A DNA stretch of 51,018 nt. It comes from Lachnospiraceae bacterium (GTDB lineage Bacteria; Bacillota; Clostridia; Lachnospirales; Lachnospiraceae). Location of the stretch: positions 1-51,018 of the forward strand of contig JAAVZR010000028.1 in NCBI GenBank assembly GCA_022791755.1, written 5' to 3'. Positions 15,937 to 24,651 of the stretch are shown here, piece by piece. The translations under genes and the position numbers were made by a program. Each line of letters starts with the position of its first letter. Within the stretch, counting starts at the first letter, position 1. The notes under the pieces were generated by a model. It did not search any database, was not told where the DNA came from, and saw only the letters and a list, made by a program, of their open reading frames with translations.

Positions 15937-16604
15937 CCTATGAGATACCCCACTCCGAACTTTGTGGTGATAAAACCGGACAGTCCCGCCCCATCCAGCT
16001 TCTTGCGCAGACGGTTTACATTGACTGTCAGCGTATTCTCATCGACGAAACTGTCGCTCTCCCACAGCCTCTCCATCAGCCGCTCCCTGCTGACCACCTT
16101 TCCTTTATTCTCCATCAGCGCGGCCAGGATCCGGTATTCATTCTTGGTCAGATCGATTTTCTCTCCTCCATAGGTCAGCGTATTGTCCCCGGTATTTAAA
16201 AGCGCCCCTCTATGCTCCAGCACCGGCACCGCCGCCGCAAAATCGTAGGTGCGCCGCAGCATGGCCTGTACCTTGGCGATCAGGACATTCTGGTCAAAGG
16301 GCTTGGCTATGAAATCATCCGCCCCCATATTCATCGCCATCACGATATTCATGTTATCCGAAGCAGATGATATGAATATCACCGGCACCTTGGATACTCT
16401 TCTGATCTCGCTGCACCAGTGATAGCCGTTAAAGAACGGCAGGGCGATATCCAACAGTATCAGGTGCGGCTCATAGGAAGCAAAATCCGAGAGGACATTT
16501 CTAAAATCCTCCACACATCTGGCATCCAGCCCCCACTGCACGGCCTGCTCCCGGATGGCCTCTGCAATTCCTCTGTCATCCTCCACGATTAAAATCCTGT
16601 ACAT
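15933..16604 (-). CDS. bceR: BceR-type OmpR-family response regulator
   Basis: A 223-residue regulator. The receiver domain (1-118) has the acidic pair EDD at 8-10, the phosphoacceptor Asp52 in LILLDIALPFF and Lys in IAKPFD. The winged-helix DNA-binding domain (about 125-223) has LTKNEYRILAALMENKGKVV and FVDENTLTVNVNRLRKKL. It sits 18 bases after ftsH and overlaps bceS by four bases, so it probably shares a transcript with both. Its expected target is the bceAB promoter downstream. Confidence 0.93.
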   Translation of the reverse strand: MYRILIVEDDRGIAEAIREQAVQWGLDARCVEDFRNVLSDFASYEPHLILLDIALPFFNGYHWCSEIRRVSKVPVIFISSASDNMNIVMAMNMGADDFIAKPFDQNVLIAKVQAMLRRTYDFAAAVPVLEHRGALLNTGDNTLTYGGEKIDLTKNEYRILAALMENKGKVVSRERLMERLWESDSFVDENTLTVNVNRLRKKLDGAGLSGFITTKFGVGYLIG

Positions 16605-16622
16605 AGTGAAAAACCGGCCTTC

Positions 16623-18566
16623 CTACTCTGTCGGAGATTCTTCGCTGTCTTCTGCCGTTTCTCCGTCTTCCTCTCTCTCCTTTAGAACCTCATGATAGAT
16701 CTTCATGAATTCCTTTCCGGTAATGGTCTCCTTCTGAATCAGGAATGCCGCTATCTTATGCAGGGAATCAATATTCTGAGACAGAAGCTCCTTGGCCTCG
16801 GCGTACGCTCCCTGCAACATATTCTTCACTACTTCGTCAATCTGAGCCGCCGTACGGTCGGCGCAGTTCTGCACAGGACGGCCGTCCAGATACCGGCTCT
16901 CGATGGATTCCAGACCCATGAGGCCAAACTCCTCCGACATGCCGTACTGCGTCACCATGGCCCGGGCGATATTCGTCGCCTTCTCAATATCGTTGGCCGC
17001 GCCGTTGGTCACCGTATCAAAAATCAGCTCCTCTGCCGCGCGGCCTGCCAGAAAGCGCACCAGCATTCCGTGCAGCTCCGTCTTGGTGTTCATGAACTTC
17101 TCTTCCTCAGGCACATTCATCACATAGCCCAGAGCACCCATGGTGCGGGGTACGATGGTGATCTTCTGTACCGGCTCCGCATCCTTCTTCAAAGCGCTGA
17201 TAAGCGCATGACCCACCTCATGGTAGGCCACGATGCGCCGCTCCTCCTTGCCCATGATGCGGTCCTTCTTCTCCTTGCCCACCAGAACCACCTCCACGGC
17301 CTCGAACAGATCGCTCTGGCACACCACTTCCCGGCCCTTCTTCACCGCCGTGATGGCCGCCTCATTAATCATATTGGCCAGATCCGAGCCCACTGCACCT
17401 GAGGTGGCCAGTGCAATGGCCTCCAGATCTACGGTCTCATCCATGCGAACGTCTTTTGCATGAACCTTTAAAATATTGACACGGCCCTTCAGATCCGGCT
17501 TCTCCACGATGATCCTCCGGTCAAAACGTCCCGGACGCAGCAATGCCTTATCCAGCACCTCCGGCCGGTTTGTGGCTGCCAGGATAAAGACGCCCTTGGC
17601 CGAATCAAAACCGTCCATTTCTGACAAAAGCTGATTCAGCGTCTGCTCCCGCTCCGAATCGCCTCCGCTGTAGCGGGTGTCGCGGCTCTTGCCGATGGCG
17701 TCGATCTCATCAATAAATATAATGCAGGGCGCGTTCTGCTGCGCCTGTTTGAAGAGGTCGCGCACACGGGAGGCTCCCATGCCCACGAACATCTCCACGA
17801 AATCCGATCCTGACAGGGAGAAAAAAGGCACCTTGGCCTCTCCGGCCACGGCCTTGGCTAATAACGTCTTACCTGTGCCGGGAGGACCCACTAAGAGCGC
17901 GCCTTTAGGCAGCTTTGCGCCGATCTTTGAATAGCGGCTGGGATTATGCAGAAAATCCACGATCTCCACCAGGGATTCCTGAGCCTCGTCCTGGCCGGCC
18001 ACATCCTGAAATGTGACGCCGGTCTCCTTCTGCACATAGACTTTTGCATTGCTCTTACCCAGGCCGCCCATCATGCCGCCTCCCCGCTTCATCATATAGG
18101 CATAGAAGCCGATCAGAATAACAAAGGGAAACGCATACAAAAGGATCTCCAGCAGCCAGTTGTTCCCGGACGGGATCTCCCCCTTGATCTCGATTCCTTT
18201 TTCATACAGATAATTCTTCAGATTCTCCTTGTCGCCCACCATGCCGGTATAGTAATCTGCCCGCTCACTGGCGTTTACCCACTGTCCGAACAAAGAGCTC
18301 TCCGGCAGGTCCTTCTTCATCGTTATATTGATGACATAGTTGGAAATCACGACGGACTTTACCTGATCCGCCTCCACATACTCGATAAACTGATTATAGG
18401 ATATCTCCTCCGCAGCGCCGGAGGAGGTCATGCCGCTGAACAGATTCATCACCAGCATGGCCCCCAGAATCAAAAAGAGCAGAGCCAGTATGGACTGGTT
18501 GCCGCCTCCCGGTTTTCTCCCGTTATTATGATCGGGCTTTTTCCTAAAATTATTTCCCTCATTCAT
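16623..18566 (-). CDS. ftsH: ATP-dependent zinc metalloprotease FtsH
   Basis: This 647-residue membrane protease degrades misassembled membrane proteins and short-lived regulators. TM1 is near 25-45, an extracellular domain spans 55-135 and TM2 is near 138-158. The AAA domain has Walker A GPPGTGKT at 227-234, Walker [12 protein letters not shown], and a second region with [18 protein letters not shown]. The zinc site HEVGH lies in the M41 domain near residue 450. Length is typical. GGAG precedes the ATG. Unusually, bceR follows after only 18 bases. Confidence 0.97.
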   Translation of the reverse strand: MNEGNNFRKKPDHNNGRKPGGGNQSILALLFLILGAMLVMNLFSGMTSSGAAEEISYNQFIEYVEADQVKSVVISNYVINITMKKDLPESSLFGQWVNASERADYYTGMVGDKENLKNYLYEKGIEIKGEIPSGNNWLLEILLYAFPFVILIGFYAYMMKRGGGMMGGLGKSNAKVYVQKETGVTFQDVAGQDEAQESLVEIVDFLHNPSRYSKIGAKLPKGALLVGPPGTGKTLLAKAVAGEAKVPFFSLSGSDFVEMFVGMGASRVRDLFKQAQQNAPCIIFIDEIDAIGKSRDTRYSGGDSEREQTLNQLLSEMDGFDSAKGVFILAATNRPEVLDKALLRPGRFDRRIIVEKPDLKGRVNILKVHAKDVRMDETVDLEAIALATSGAVGSDLANMINEAAITAVKKGREVVCQSDLFEAVEVVLVGKEKKDRIMGKEERRIVAYHEVGHALISALKKDAEPVQKITIVPRTMGALGYVMNVPEEEKFMNTKTELHGMLVRFLAGRAAEELIFDTVTNGAANDIEKATNIARAMVTQYGMSEEFGLMGLESIESRYLDGRPVQNCADRTAAQIDEVVKNMLQGAYAEAKELLSQNIDSLHKIAAFLIQKETITGKEFMKIYHEVLKEREEDGETAEDSEESPTE

Positions 18567-18629
18567 ACGTATATTCTCCTATCGTCGCGAAGAGGCCACG
18601 TCTCATGGCGCGTCAGCCCCCTTCATATC

Positions 18630-18658
18630 ATTATAATGAAGCGACGCTGAGAAATCAA
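18630..18658 (-). promoter_or_regulatory. ftsH promoter
   Basis: On the minus strand TTGATT (18653-18658), 17 bases, TATAAT (18630-18635): a strong sigma-A promoter about 65 bases before the ftsH start. The rest of the 290-base gap to treR holds only a short frame without homology or ribosome site. Confidence 0.7.
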
Positions 18659-18856
18659 TACGAACTTTGTGAAATTGGTGTTACCATTTGCCCCCTGTCC
18701 CATGTTTTTTACCTGAAGAGAACTGCTGGAACAAAAGTTTCCGGAATTGACCGTCATTATCGCCCCGCAGCAGGCCCTGCGGTATCCGCGTGATCCGTTT
18801 TCCGGGACAGGATGCTGCCAAATCACTCCACAGGCAGACGATAACATCGTTTCGGT

Positions 18857-19585
18857 TCACTTTCTCCCATGCCGCAGAGAGTTGGATGTAAAGCAGAAAT
18901 AATCGGGACGGTGCCTGGACTGCGTATACTCAAACATCACGCCGCCTGCATTAAAAACCCTGCCGGTTACCACAGCCAGAAAATCATATTCCTTCAGATC
19001 CAGCAGATCTTTATCCTTCTGTGTGGCCCTCTCCGCCGTAATGGATCTCTTACTCAGCGTAATGACCATCCCCAGCTCTTTCTCGATATACTCATAGATC
19101 GAATTTTCCGCGATTTCTCTGGTGAGACCGGGAACCTCTGATTTCAGATATATATTCGTATCCAGTATCAGAGAAAGTCCGTCGATCACCCGGATTCTCT
19201 CGATATAAATTAATTCACTGCCCCTGTCAAATTCCGTAATCCGGCTCAGCTCCTCATCACAGACCATCTCTTTCAACACCCGGACCTTCGTCAAAAGCTT
19301 TTTATTGCTGCCGCGGGCCAGCTCCCCGAAGGTCTCTATACCATCCATGGTAAAGATATTCTGCTTATTGGGCTGGTCATAAATGACCGTCACTCCTTTT
19401 CCCTTGACAGGCTGCACATAGCCATCCTGAACCAGCAGGGCAAATGCTCTCCTGACCGTGTTTCTCGCCACCTGATATCGTGATGCCAGCTGGTTTTCAG
19501 AAGGAAGCATATCTCCTCTGGAATACCGTCCCTTCTGAATATATCCTTTTAAATCCACATAAATCTCCTCAAACCGCGAATTCAT
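18857..19585 (-). CDS. treR: GntR/UTRA-family repressor, trehalose type
   Basis: A 242-residue regulator. The N-terminal winged helix (about 1-70) contains GDMLPSENQLASRYQVARNTVRRAFALLVQDGYV. The UTRA sensor domain follows with RGSELIYIERIRVIDGLSLILDTNIYL and a C-terminal VFEYTQSRHRPDYF-type closing strand, as in TreR of Bacillus. It is divergent from treB. Two TGTTTAAACA palindromes in between are the obvious operators. The usual ligand for this group is trehalose 6-phosphate; that is inferred from neighbours. Confidence 0.85.
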   Translation of the reverse strand: MNSRFEEIYVDLKGYIQKGRYSRGDMLPSENQLASRYQVARNTVRRAFALLVQDGYVQPVKGKGVTVIYDQPNKQNIFTMDGIETFGELARGSNKKLLTKVRVLKEMVCDEELSRITEFDRGSELIYIERIRVIDGLSLILDTNIYLKSEVPGLTREIAENSIYEYIEKELGMVITLSKRSITAERATQKDKDLLDLKEYDFLAVVTGRVFNAGGVMFEYTQSRHRPDYFCFTSNSLRHGRK

Positions 19586-19653
19586 TACTGCCAGCTCCCT
19601 TCTTTCTTAAACAATCCCCAAAACATATACAGGTCGTAAAAAGTTGTTTAACA

Positions 19654-19718
19654 TGTTTAAACAAGTATTGTGATTTTTTCTTTTATCCATTATACTATAC
19701 ATATCTTGTTTAAACAAG
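19654..19718 (+). promoter_or_regulatory. treB promoter with two TreR operators
   Basis: TTGTGA (19668-19673), 17 bases, TATACT (19691-19696) form the treB promoter. Palindrome TGTTTAAACA (19654-19663) lies just upstream of the -35. The perfect 14-base palindrome CTTGTTTAAACAAG (19705-19718) covers the expected transcription start. Their centres are 53 bases apart, about five helical turns, which suits cooperative binding. A third, incomplete copy (TTGTTTAACA) lies at 19644-19653. The same sites can control the divergent treR gene. Confidence 0.75.
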
Positions 19719-19787
19719 CAATGTTTTGGCCAATATTGCAACCTGGACTATTATCAACCTTTTCATGACCATTCAGGAGGGATAGAG

Positions 19788-21185
19788 ATGACAAGCTACA
19801 CAGAATTTGCAAAAAAAGTAATTGAACTTGTCGGCGGACCGGATAATATTCATAAAGCGTCCCATTGTGTATCTCGATTACGGTTTGACCTTAAGGATAT
19901 GTCTGTCGTAAAGGAAGAAGACGTCAAACAGATGGAGGGCGTACTGGGTACGCAGAAAGTCAACCGGCAGTTTCAGGTGGTCGTGGGCCACGCTGTCGGG
20001 CAGGTCTTCACCGAAGTGGAAAAGCTTTTACCGGATATATCGGACCATGACCTGGTGAAAGAAGACGCCGAGAAGCCGAGGGGGAATAGAAGTCCCGGCG
20101 ACTTTTTCATGGGGCTCATAAGCCACATGGCAGGCTGCATCTATCCGGCGCTCGCCATCTTTGTCGTGGCCGGCCTCATCAAAACCATTCCCACCATATT
20201 CGGCCCCGGAATGCTGGGACTAATGTCCTCCGACAGCGATCTGTACAGGATTTTCTTCTTTATTTCCGACGCCTGTTTTTATTTCCTGCCGGTCTTTCTG
20301 GGATATTCTTCCGCCGTACATTTTAATTCAAATCCCTTTATTGGTATGATATTGGGCGCCGTATTACTGGCCCCGGGATTTCAGACTCTCATCGTAAACG
20401 GGGAATCCCTGCGGTATTTCGGTGTTCCGGTAGGGATGTACGACTACTCCATGACCGTACTGCCTGTCATCCTGATGACAGCCGCAGAGTCTTATCTGGA
20501 ACGATTCCTGAAAAAACATATTCCGGATAAGCTGCAAATGATGTTAGTGCCCACGATTTCCGTGCTGGTCACCTCCTTCATCGGCCTGTGCTTCTTAGCT
20601 CCGCTGGGACAGTATCTGGGCGTGTATCTGTCCTCTCTCCTGTTCTGGATTCATGATACTCTGGGAGCTCTGGGTACCGGTATCATGGCCGCCCTCTACT
20701 GCCCTCTCATCATGACCGGTATGCATCATACCGTAAATATGGTGGCGATCACCGCTCTGATGCAAAACGGATATGATACCTTCCTGCTGGTCGCCTTCGG
20801 CCCGTCTCTCATGGCCACCCTGGGGACCGCCCTGGCCGTCGGCCTGAAAACCAGAAAGCCGGAGGTGCGCTCCATCGCTTTTTCCTCCGCTTTCTTTAAC
20901 GGGGTCTGCGGATTGAGCGAGCCTGTAATCTACGGAGTGCTTCTCCAGTTCCCGAAGGCCATGGCGGCCTATATGCTGGGAGGATTTGCAGGCGGCCTGC
21001 TCATGGGCATTACAAACGTAATCGGATACGTGCTCTTAGGCAGTAATCTCCTGGGACTCCTGGCCTATTCCGGCGGAGCCTCCATGAATTTTGTCTTTGG
21101 GATCGCCGGCTCTGTGCTCGCCTTTATCGTGTCCTTTGCCTTTATCTGGATCCTGGGCTACGAGAAGAAAAAAACCGTCTCGTAA
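19788..21185 (+). CDS. treB: PTS system EIIBC component, trehalose/sucrose type
   Basis: The 465-residue transporter imports and phosphorylates a disaccharide. The EIIB domain (1-85) has the phosphorylated Cys27 in HCVSRLRFDL, followed by the typical MEGVLGTQKVNRQFQVVVG. The EIIC domain (about 105-460) has about ten membrane segments and the conserved LSEPVIYGV loop near 380. There is no EIIA domain, as in other TreB proteins, so phosphate must come from an EIIA elsewhere. GGAGGG stands 8 bases before the ATG. treC follows after 69 bases. Trehalose is the best guess for the substrate because treC is adjacent. Confidence 0.85.
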   Translation: MTSYTEFAKKVIELVGGPDNIHKASHCVSRLRFDLKDMSVVKEEDVKQMEGVLGTQKVNRQFQVVVGHAVGQVFTEVEKLLPDISDHDLVKEDAEKPRGNRSPGDFFMGLISHMAGCIYPALAIFVVAGLIKTIPTIFGPGMLGLMSSDSDLYRIFFFISDACFYFLPVFLGYSSAVHFNSNPFIGMILGAVLLAPGFQTLIVNGESLRYFGVPVGMYDYSMTVLPVILMTAAESYLERFLKKHIPDKLQMMLVPTISVLVTSFIGLCFLAPLGQYLGVYLSSLLFWIHDTLGALGTGIMAALYCPLIMTGMHHTVNMVAITALMQNGYDTFLLVAFGPSLMATLGTALAVGLKTRKPEVRSIAFSSAFFNGVCGLSEPVIYGVLLQFPKAMAAYMLGGFAGGLLMGITNVIGYVLLGSNLLGLLAYSGGASMNFVFGIAGSVLAFIVSFAFIWILGYEKKKTVS

Positions 21186-21254
21186 AGGCGCCGGATCAAA
21201 GCAGGCAGATCATCTGTTACAGAAACATAATCGGAGATCAGAGAGAGTAAACCT

Positions 21255-22877
21255 ATGCATTTTGAAAATAAGACTATATACGAAATTTATATAAAATCGT
21301 TTCAGGATTCCAATGGAGACGGCATCGGGGACATCCCCGGCATTACCTCCCGGCTGGATTACCTGCGCGATCTGGGAGTCGACTATATCTGGATTACGCC
21401 TTTTTTCATGAGTCCGTTAAAGGATAATGGTTACGATATTTCAGATTACTATACGGTCAATCCCATGTTCGGCACATTATCCGACCTGGATCGGCTCATC
21501 GCAGAGGCGGACCGAAGAGGCATTGGCATCATACTTGATATGGTATTTAACCACACCTCCACGCAACACCCCTGGTTTCAAAAGGCATTGCAGGGAGATC
21601 CTGAATATATGGAATACTACTATTTCAGAGATACCCCCACCAACTGGCATTCCAAATTCGGAAACAGCGCCTGGGAATATGTGCCCCAGCGAAACAAATA
21701 CTATCTGCACTTATTTGACAAAACCCAGGCAGACTTAAACTGGTCCAACAAAAAGGTCCGGGATGAGTTAAAAAAGGTCCTCCTATACTGGAAAAACAGG
21801 GGAGTCAAGGGTTTTCGCTTCGACGTGGTCAATCTGATCTCCAAGCCAACAAGCTTCCGGGATGATGAACAGGGCGACGGAAGACATTTTTATACGGACG
21901 GGGAAAACGTTCATGCCTATTTAAGGGAGCTGGTGACCGATACCGGCATAGAGGAATATCTGACGATCGGAGAAATGTCTTCCTCAGACCTTACCAACTG
22001 TATCGGATATTCCCGAAAACAAAACCGGGAGCTTTCCATGGTTTTCCATTTCCATCATCTGAAGGTGGACTATAAGGATATGAACAAATGGGAACTGATG
22101 AAGCCCGATATGGAACGGTTAAAGCAGCTGCTGATCCAATGGCAGACCGGAATGCAGGAAGGCGGCGGGTGGGACGCTCTGTTCTGGTGCAACCATGACC
22201 AGCCCCGCGCCGTCTCCCGCTTCGGCAATGACAGGCAATATTGGAAAGAGTCCGCCAAAATGCTGGCCACCGCTCTGTATCTGATGCGGGGTACGCCCTG
22301 TATCTACCAGGGAGAGGAGCTGGGGCAGCCCAACGCCGGTTTTACCGATATCCGCCAGTACCGCGATGTGGAATCGGTCAATTACTATGACATCTTACAA
22401 AAAGAAGGCAAGAGCCGGGACGAGGTACTTACGATACTGTCGGAGAGGTCACGGGATAACGGAAGAACTCCCCTATGCTGGGACGCCAGCCAATATAACG
22501 GCTTCAGCACGGTCAAACCGTGGATTATGAGCAACAGTCACATACCGGAGGCAACGGTAACGGCCGAAGAGTCGGATCCGGACTCGATTCTGAATTATTA
22601 CAAAAGGCTCTTAAAGCTGCGAAAGGAATCCTCTGCTCTGTCAAAAGGCTCCATCACCTTTCCATATCCCCGGTGCAGAGATGTCCTGGCTTACGAAAGG
22701 ACATGGGGGCCAGAGAAAAAGCAGATTCTCTGCAATATGACCGAAAACACAGTCACGTTCCGGCTCCCTAAACCCATGGGGACCATCCTGCTTCACAACC
22801 GGCCGGATATCCATATCCAGGATGAGATCCTGACCCTCGGACCCTTTGAAGCCATTGTATATGAGGAGGAGACATAA
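21255..22877 (+). CDS. treC: GH13 alpha-glucosidase, trehalose-6-phosphate hydrolase type
   Basis: A 540-residue cytosolic GH13 enzyme. Catalytic residues are visible: nucleophile Asp190 in GVKGFRFDVVNL, acid/base Glu240 in YLTIGEM, and the transition-state His314-Asp315 in WCNHDQPRAVSRFGND. The TreC/TreA-like segment TNWHSKFGNSAWEY (about 129-142) and HDQPR favour trehalose-6-phosphate hydrolase over oligo-1,6-glucosidase. It releases glucose and glucose 6-phosphate. No signal peptide. The C-terminal beta domain spans about 470-540. The chbG-like gene starts one base after its stop codon. Confidence 0.88.
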   Translation: MHFENKTIYEIYIKSFQDSNGDGIGDIPGITSRLDYLRDLGVDYIWITPFFMSPLKDNGYDISDYYTVNPMFGTLSDLDRLIAEADRRGIGIILDMVFNHTSTQHPWFQKALQGDPEYMEYYYFRDTPTNWHSKFGNSAWEYVPQRNKYYLHLFDKTQADLNWSNKKVRDELKKVLLYWKNRGVKGFRFDVVNLISKPTSFRDDEQGDGRHFYTDGENVHAYLRELVTDTGIEEYLTIGEMSSSDLTNCIGYSRKQNRELSMVFHFHHLKVDYKDMNKWELMKPDMERLKQLLIQWQTGMQEGGGWDALFWCNHDQPRAVSRFGNDRQYWKESAKMLATALYLMRGTPCIYQGEELGQPNAGFTDIRQYRDVESVNYYDILQKEGKSRDEVLTILSERSRDNGRTPLCWDASQYNGFSTVKPWIMSNSHIPEATVTAEESDPDSILNYYKRLLKLRKESSALSKGSITFPYPRCRDVLAYERTWGPEKKQILCNMTENTVTFRLPKPMGTILLHNRPDIHIQDEILTLGPFEAIVYEEET

Positions 22878-22878
22878 C

Positions 22879-23673
22879 ATGGAAATTCTGAAAATGAAGC
22901 TGATTATCAATGCCGATGATTTCGGCTGTACGGTCCCGGTAAGCCTTGGCATCATCGAGGGGATGAGATACGGCCTGGTCTCCTCCACCAGCGCCATCGT
23001 CCCTGCACCGGACTTTCTCTACTGCGCCAAGTATGCTCTGGAGCATGGCTTATGTCACATGGGCCTGCACAGTATGCTGACTATGATTTCTCCCACGCTT
23101 CCGGTCTCCCAGGTGCCTTCGCTGGTCGATGAGCGCGGAATGATGTATGACAGAAATACATTTCTGAAAAAAGAGGTAAATATCCATGAGGCGGAGGCTG
23201 AGCTGGAAAATCAGATCCGGATCTTTCGAGAGACCGGACTGCGGCTGGATCATATCGACACCCATCACGGCCTGATGCAGAAAAACGCCGCCTTCACAGA
23301 GCTTTTCTTACATCTGGCCCATAAATACCATGTGCCGCTTCGCAACGAATTCAGCCGCCGTCAGGGAACGAATACTTCCCGCATCCTGAAAGAGGTAAAA
23401 AACAGGAACATTCCCATGACGGATATCCTGTATTTTAATCAGGGAAAGCCTTACCACACCACAGAGGACATCATTCTCTTTCTGGAACAGGCCAAAAGTC
23501 GGTATGAAGCTGTCGAGATCGGCTGTCATCCGGGACACAGCGACGATTATCTGAGATCCGTCTCTGTTTTGAATGACGACCGCGAAAAAGAGCTGGACGT
23601 GATGCTGGATGTACGGTTACGAAACTATATCAGGGAAAACCGGATCGAGGTCATCAGCTATGACCAACTGTAA
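22879..23673 (+). CDS. YdjC/ChbG-family carbohydrate deacetylase
   Basis: A 264-residue cytosolic protein. The metal-site motifs of the YdjC family are visible: INADDFGCT near 10-18, GLHSMLT (His), LDHIDTHHGLMQ and EIGCHPGHSDD. Family members such as ChbG remove an acetyl group from N-acetylated disaccharides (chitobiose phosphate). The start at 22879 follows GGAGGAG by seven bases; the open frame begins earlier inside treC. Being coded directly after treC suggests that the imported sugar, or a variant of it, carries an N-acetyl group, which is not expected for plain trehalose. Confidence 0.82.
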   Translation: MEILKMKLIINADDFGCTVPVSLGIIEGMRYGLVSSTSAIVPAPDFLYCAKYALEHGLCHMGLHSMLTMISPTLPVSQVPSLVDERGMMYDRNTFLKKEVNIHEAEAELENQIRIFRETGLRLDHIDTHHGLMQKNAAFTELFLHLAHKYHVPLRNEFSRRQGTNTSRILKEVKNRNIPMTDILYFNQGKPYHTTEDIILFLEQAKSRYEAVEIGCHPGHSDDYLRSVSVLNDDREKELDVMLDVRLRNYIRENRIEVISYDQL

Positions 23674-24508
23674 GGATGAACTGAGGGTCAGGCAGATTGA
23701 TGACGGTACATGGATGATTACCGATTTTTTTAACGATCATATGTATCTGCTGGAAGGCAGCCAGGAAGCGCTCTTAATTGATACCGGCATCGGAAGCCTG
23801 ACCCTCTCAGACCGGATCCGTGAGCTGACCGGTAAGCCTCTGCGTGTGGCTCTGACCCACGGACACGTGGATCATATCGGAGCCGCCGGCATCTGCGAGC
23901 GCACAGATGCCCTGGGAGTCTTTCTCTCCTCACAGGATTTTTCTCTGTATCAGGAGCACTCCGGACCGGAATGCAGAAAGGCTTACTGTGAGAAAAAATT
24001 CGAGCGATATGGAGCAGATCTTGTGGATTCGGAAAAGAAGGAGTATCTTCACCGCCTGCTCTCCATAGAGCCCTGCGACCGGCTCTGCCCGCTTCCGGAT
24101 CATTTTAATCTGGGGGATCGGACCATCCACGTAATCCGGACTCCGGGACATACCCTGGGAAGCGTGTGTTTCCTGGATGAAAAAACACAGATTCTCTTCA
24201 GCGGCGATACCGTCTGTGATGTCTGCGTACTGCTGGATTTTGAACACTCAGCTCCCCCGGAGGTCTTTCTGTCCTCCCTGCAAAGGCTGAAATCCTATCC
24301 CATTGTAAGAATTTATTGCGGTCATCACCGCGGATGGGTTGCAGCCGGTATCATAGACCACTATATCTCCCTTTGCCGCCATATTCTGCACATTCCGGAA
24401 AGAGAGCGAAAAAAGCTTTATCTCTACCAGGAGATTGCGGCGCCGAAAGAACAGACAGAGATCCCGCGCCTGGCACTCTGTCTTCCGATATCCGGTATGC
24501 GCTCGTAA
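23660..24508 (+). CDS. Metallo-beta-lactamase-fold hydrolase
   Basis: A 282-residue protein with the glyoxalase-II-like MBL fold. Visible features are ALLIDTGIGSL, the zinc motif THGHVDHIGAA (H-x-H-x-D-H), HVIRTPGHTLGSVCF, LFSGDTVCDV and a late His in YCGHHRG. Start at 23660 is chosen from family alignment and a GATCGAGG ribosome site; it overlaps the chbG-like gene by 14 bases, so the two are translationally coupled. The substrate is unknown. Small esters, thioesters or lactones are typical, and the operon suggests a sugar derivative. Confidence 0.82.
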   Translation: MTNCKDELRVRQIDDGTWMITDFFNDHMYLLEGSQEALLIDTGIGSLTLSDRIRELTGKPLRVALTHGHVDHIGAAGICERTDALGVFLSSQDFSLYQEHSGPECRKAYCEKKFERYGADLVDSEKKEYLHRLLSIEPCDRLCPLPDHFNLGDRTIHVIRTPGHTLGSVCFLDEKTQILFSGDTVCDVCVLLDFEHSAPPEVFLSSLQRLKSYPIVRIYCGHHRGWVAAGIIDHYISLCRHILHIPERERKKLYLYQEIAAPKEQTEIPRLALCLPISGMRS

Positions 24509-24540
24509 AAACAGATCCCGATCCGGCGATACCAATCAAA

Positions 24541-24578
24541 TAAGCAGGAGACCGATCGAATTTTTCGTCTCCTGCTTA
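24541..24578 (+). terminator. Terminator after the tre operon (probably bidirectional)
   Basis: TAAGCAGGAGAC and GTCTCCTGCTTA form a perfect 12-pair stem with a 14-base loop, followed by a T-rich tract. It lies between the convergent MBL gene (ends 24508) and sulfatase gene (ends 24652), so it may serve both. Confidence 0.75.
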
Positions 24579-24651
24579 CCCTGTTTTCTATTCTGTTTTC
24601 GTTTCTTTACGGGTCATCCGGTTCCACAGCGCCCAAACGCTCCCGGCTTTC

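Noticed and set aside
18623..18847. Minus-strand frame of 74 codons between treR and ftsH
   Set aside because: It runs through the ftsH promoter, lacks a ribosome site and has no recognisable sequence pattern.
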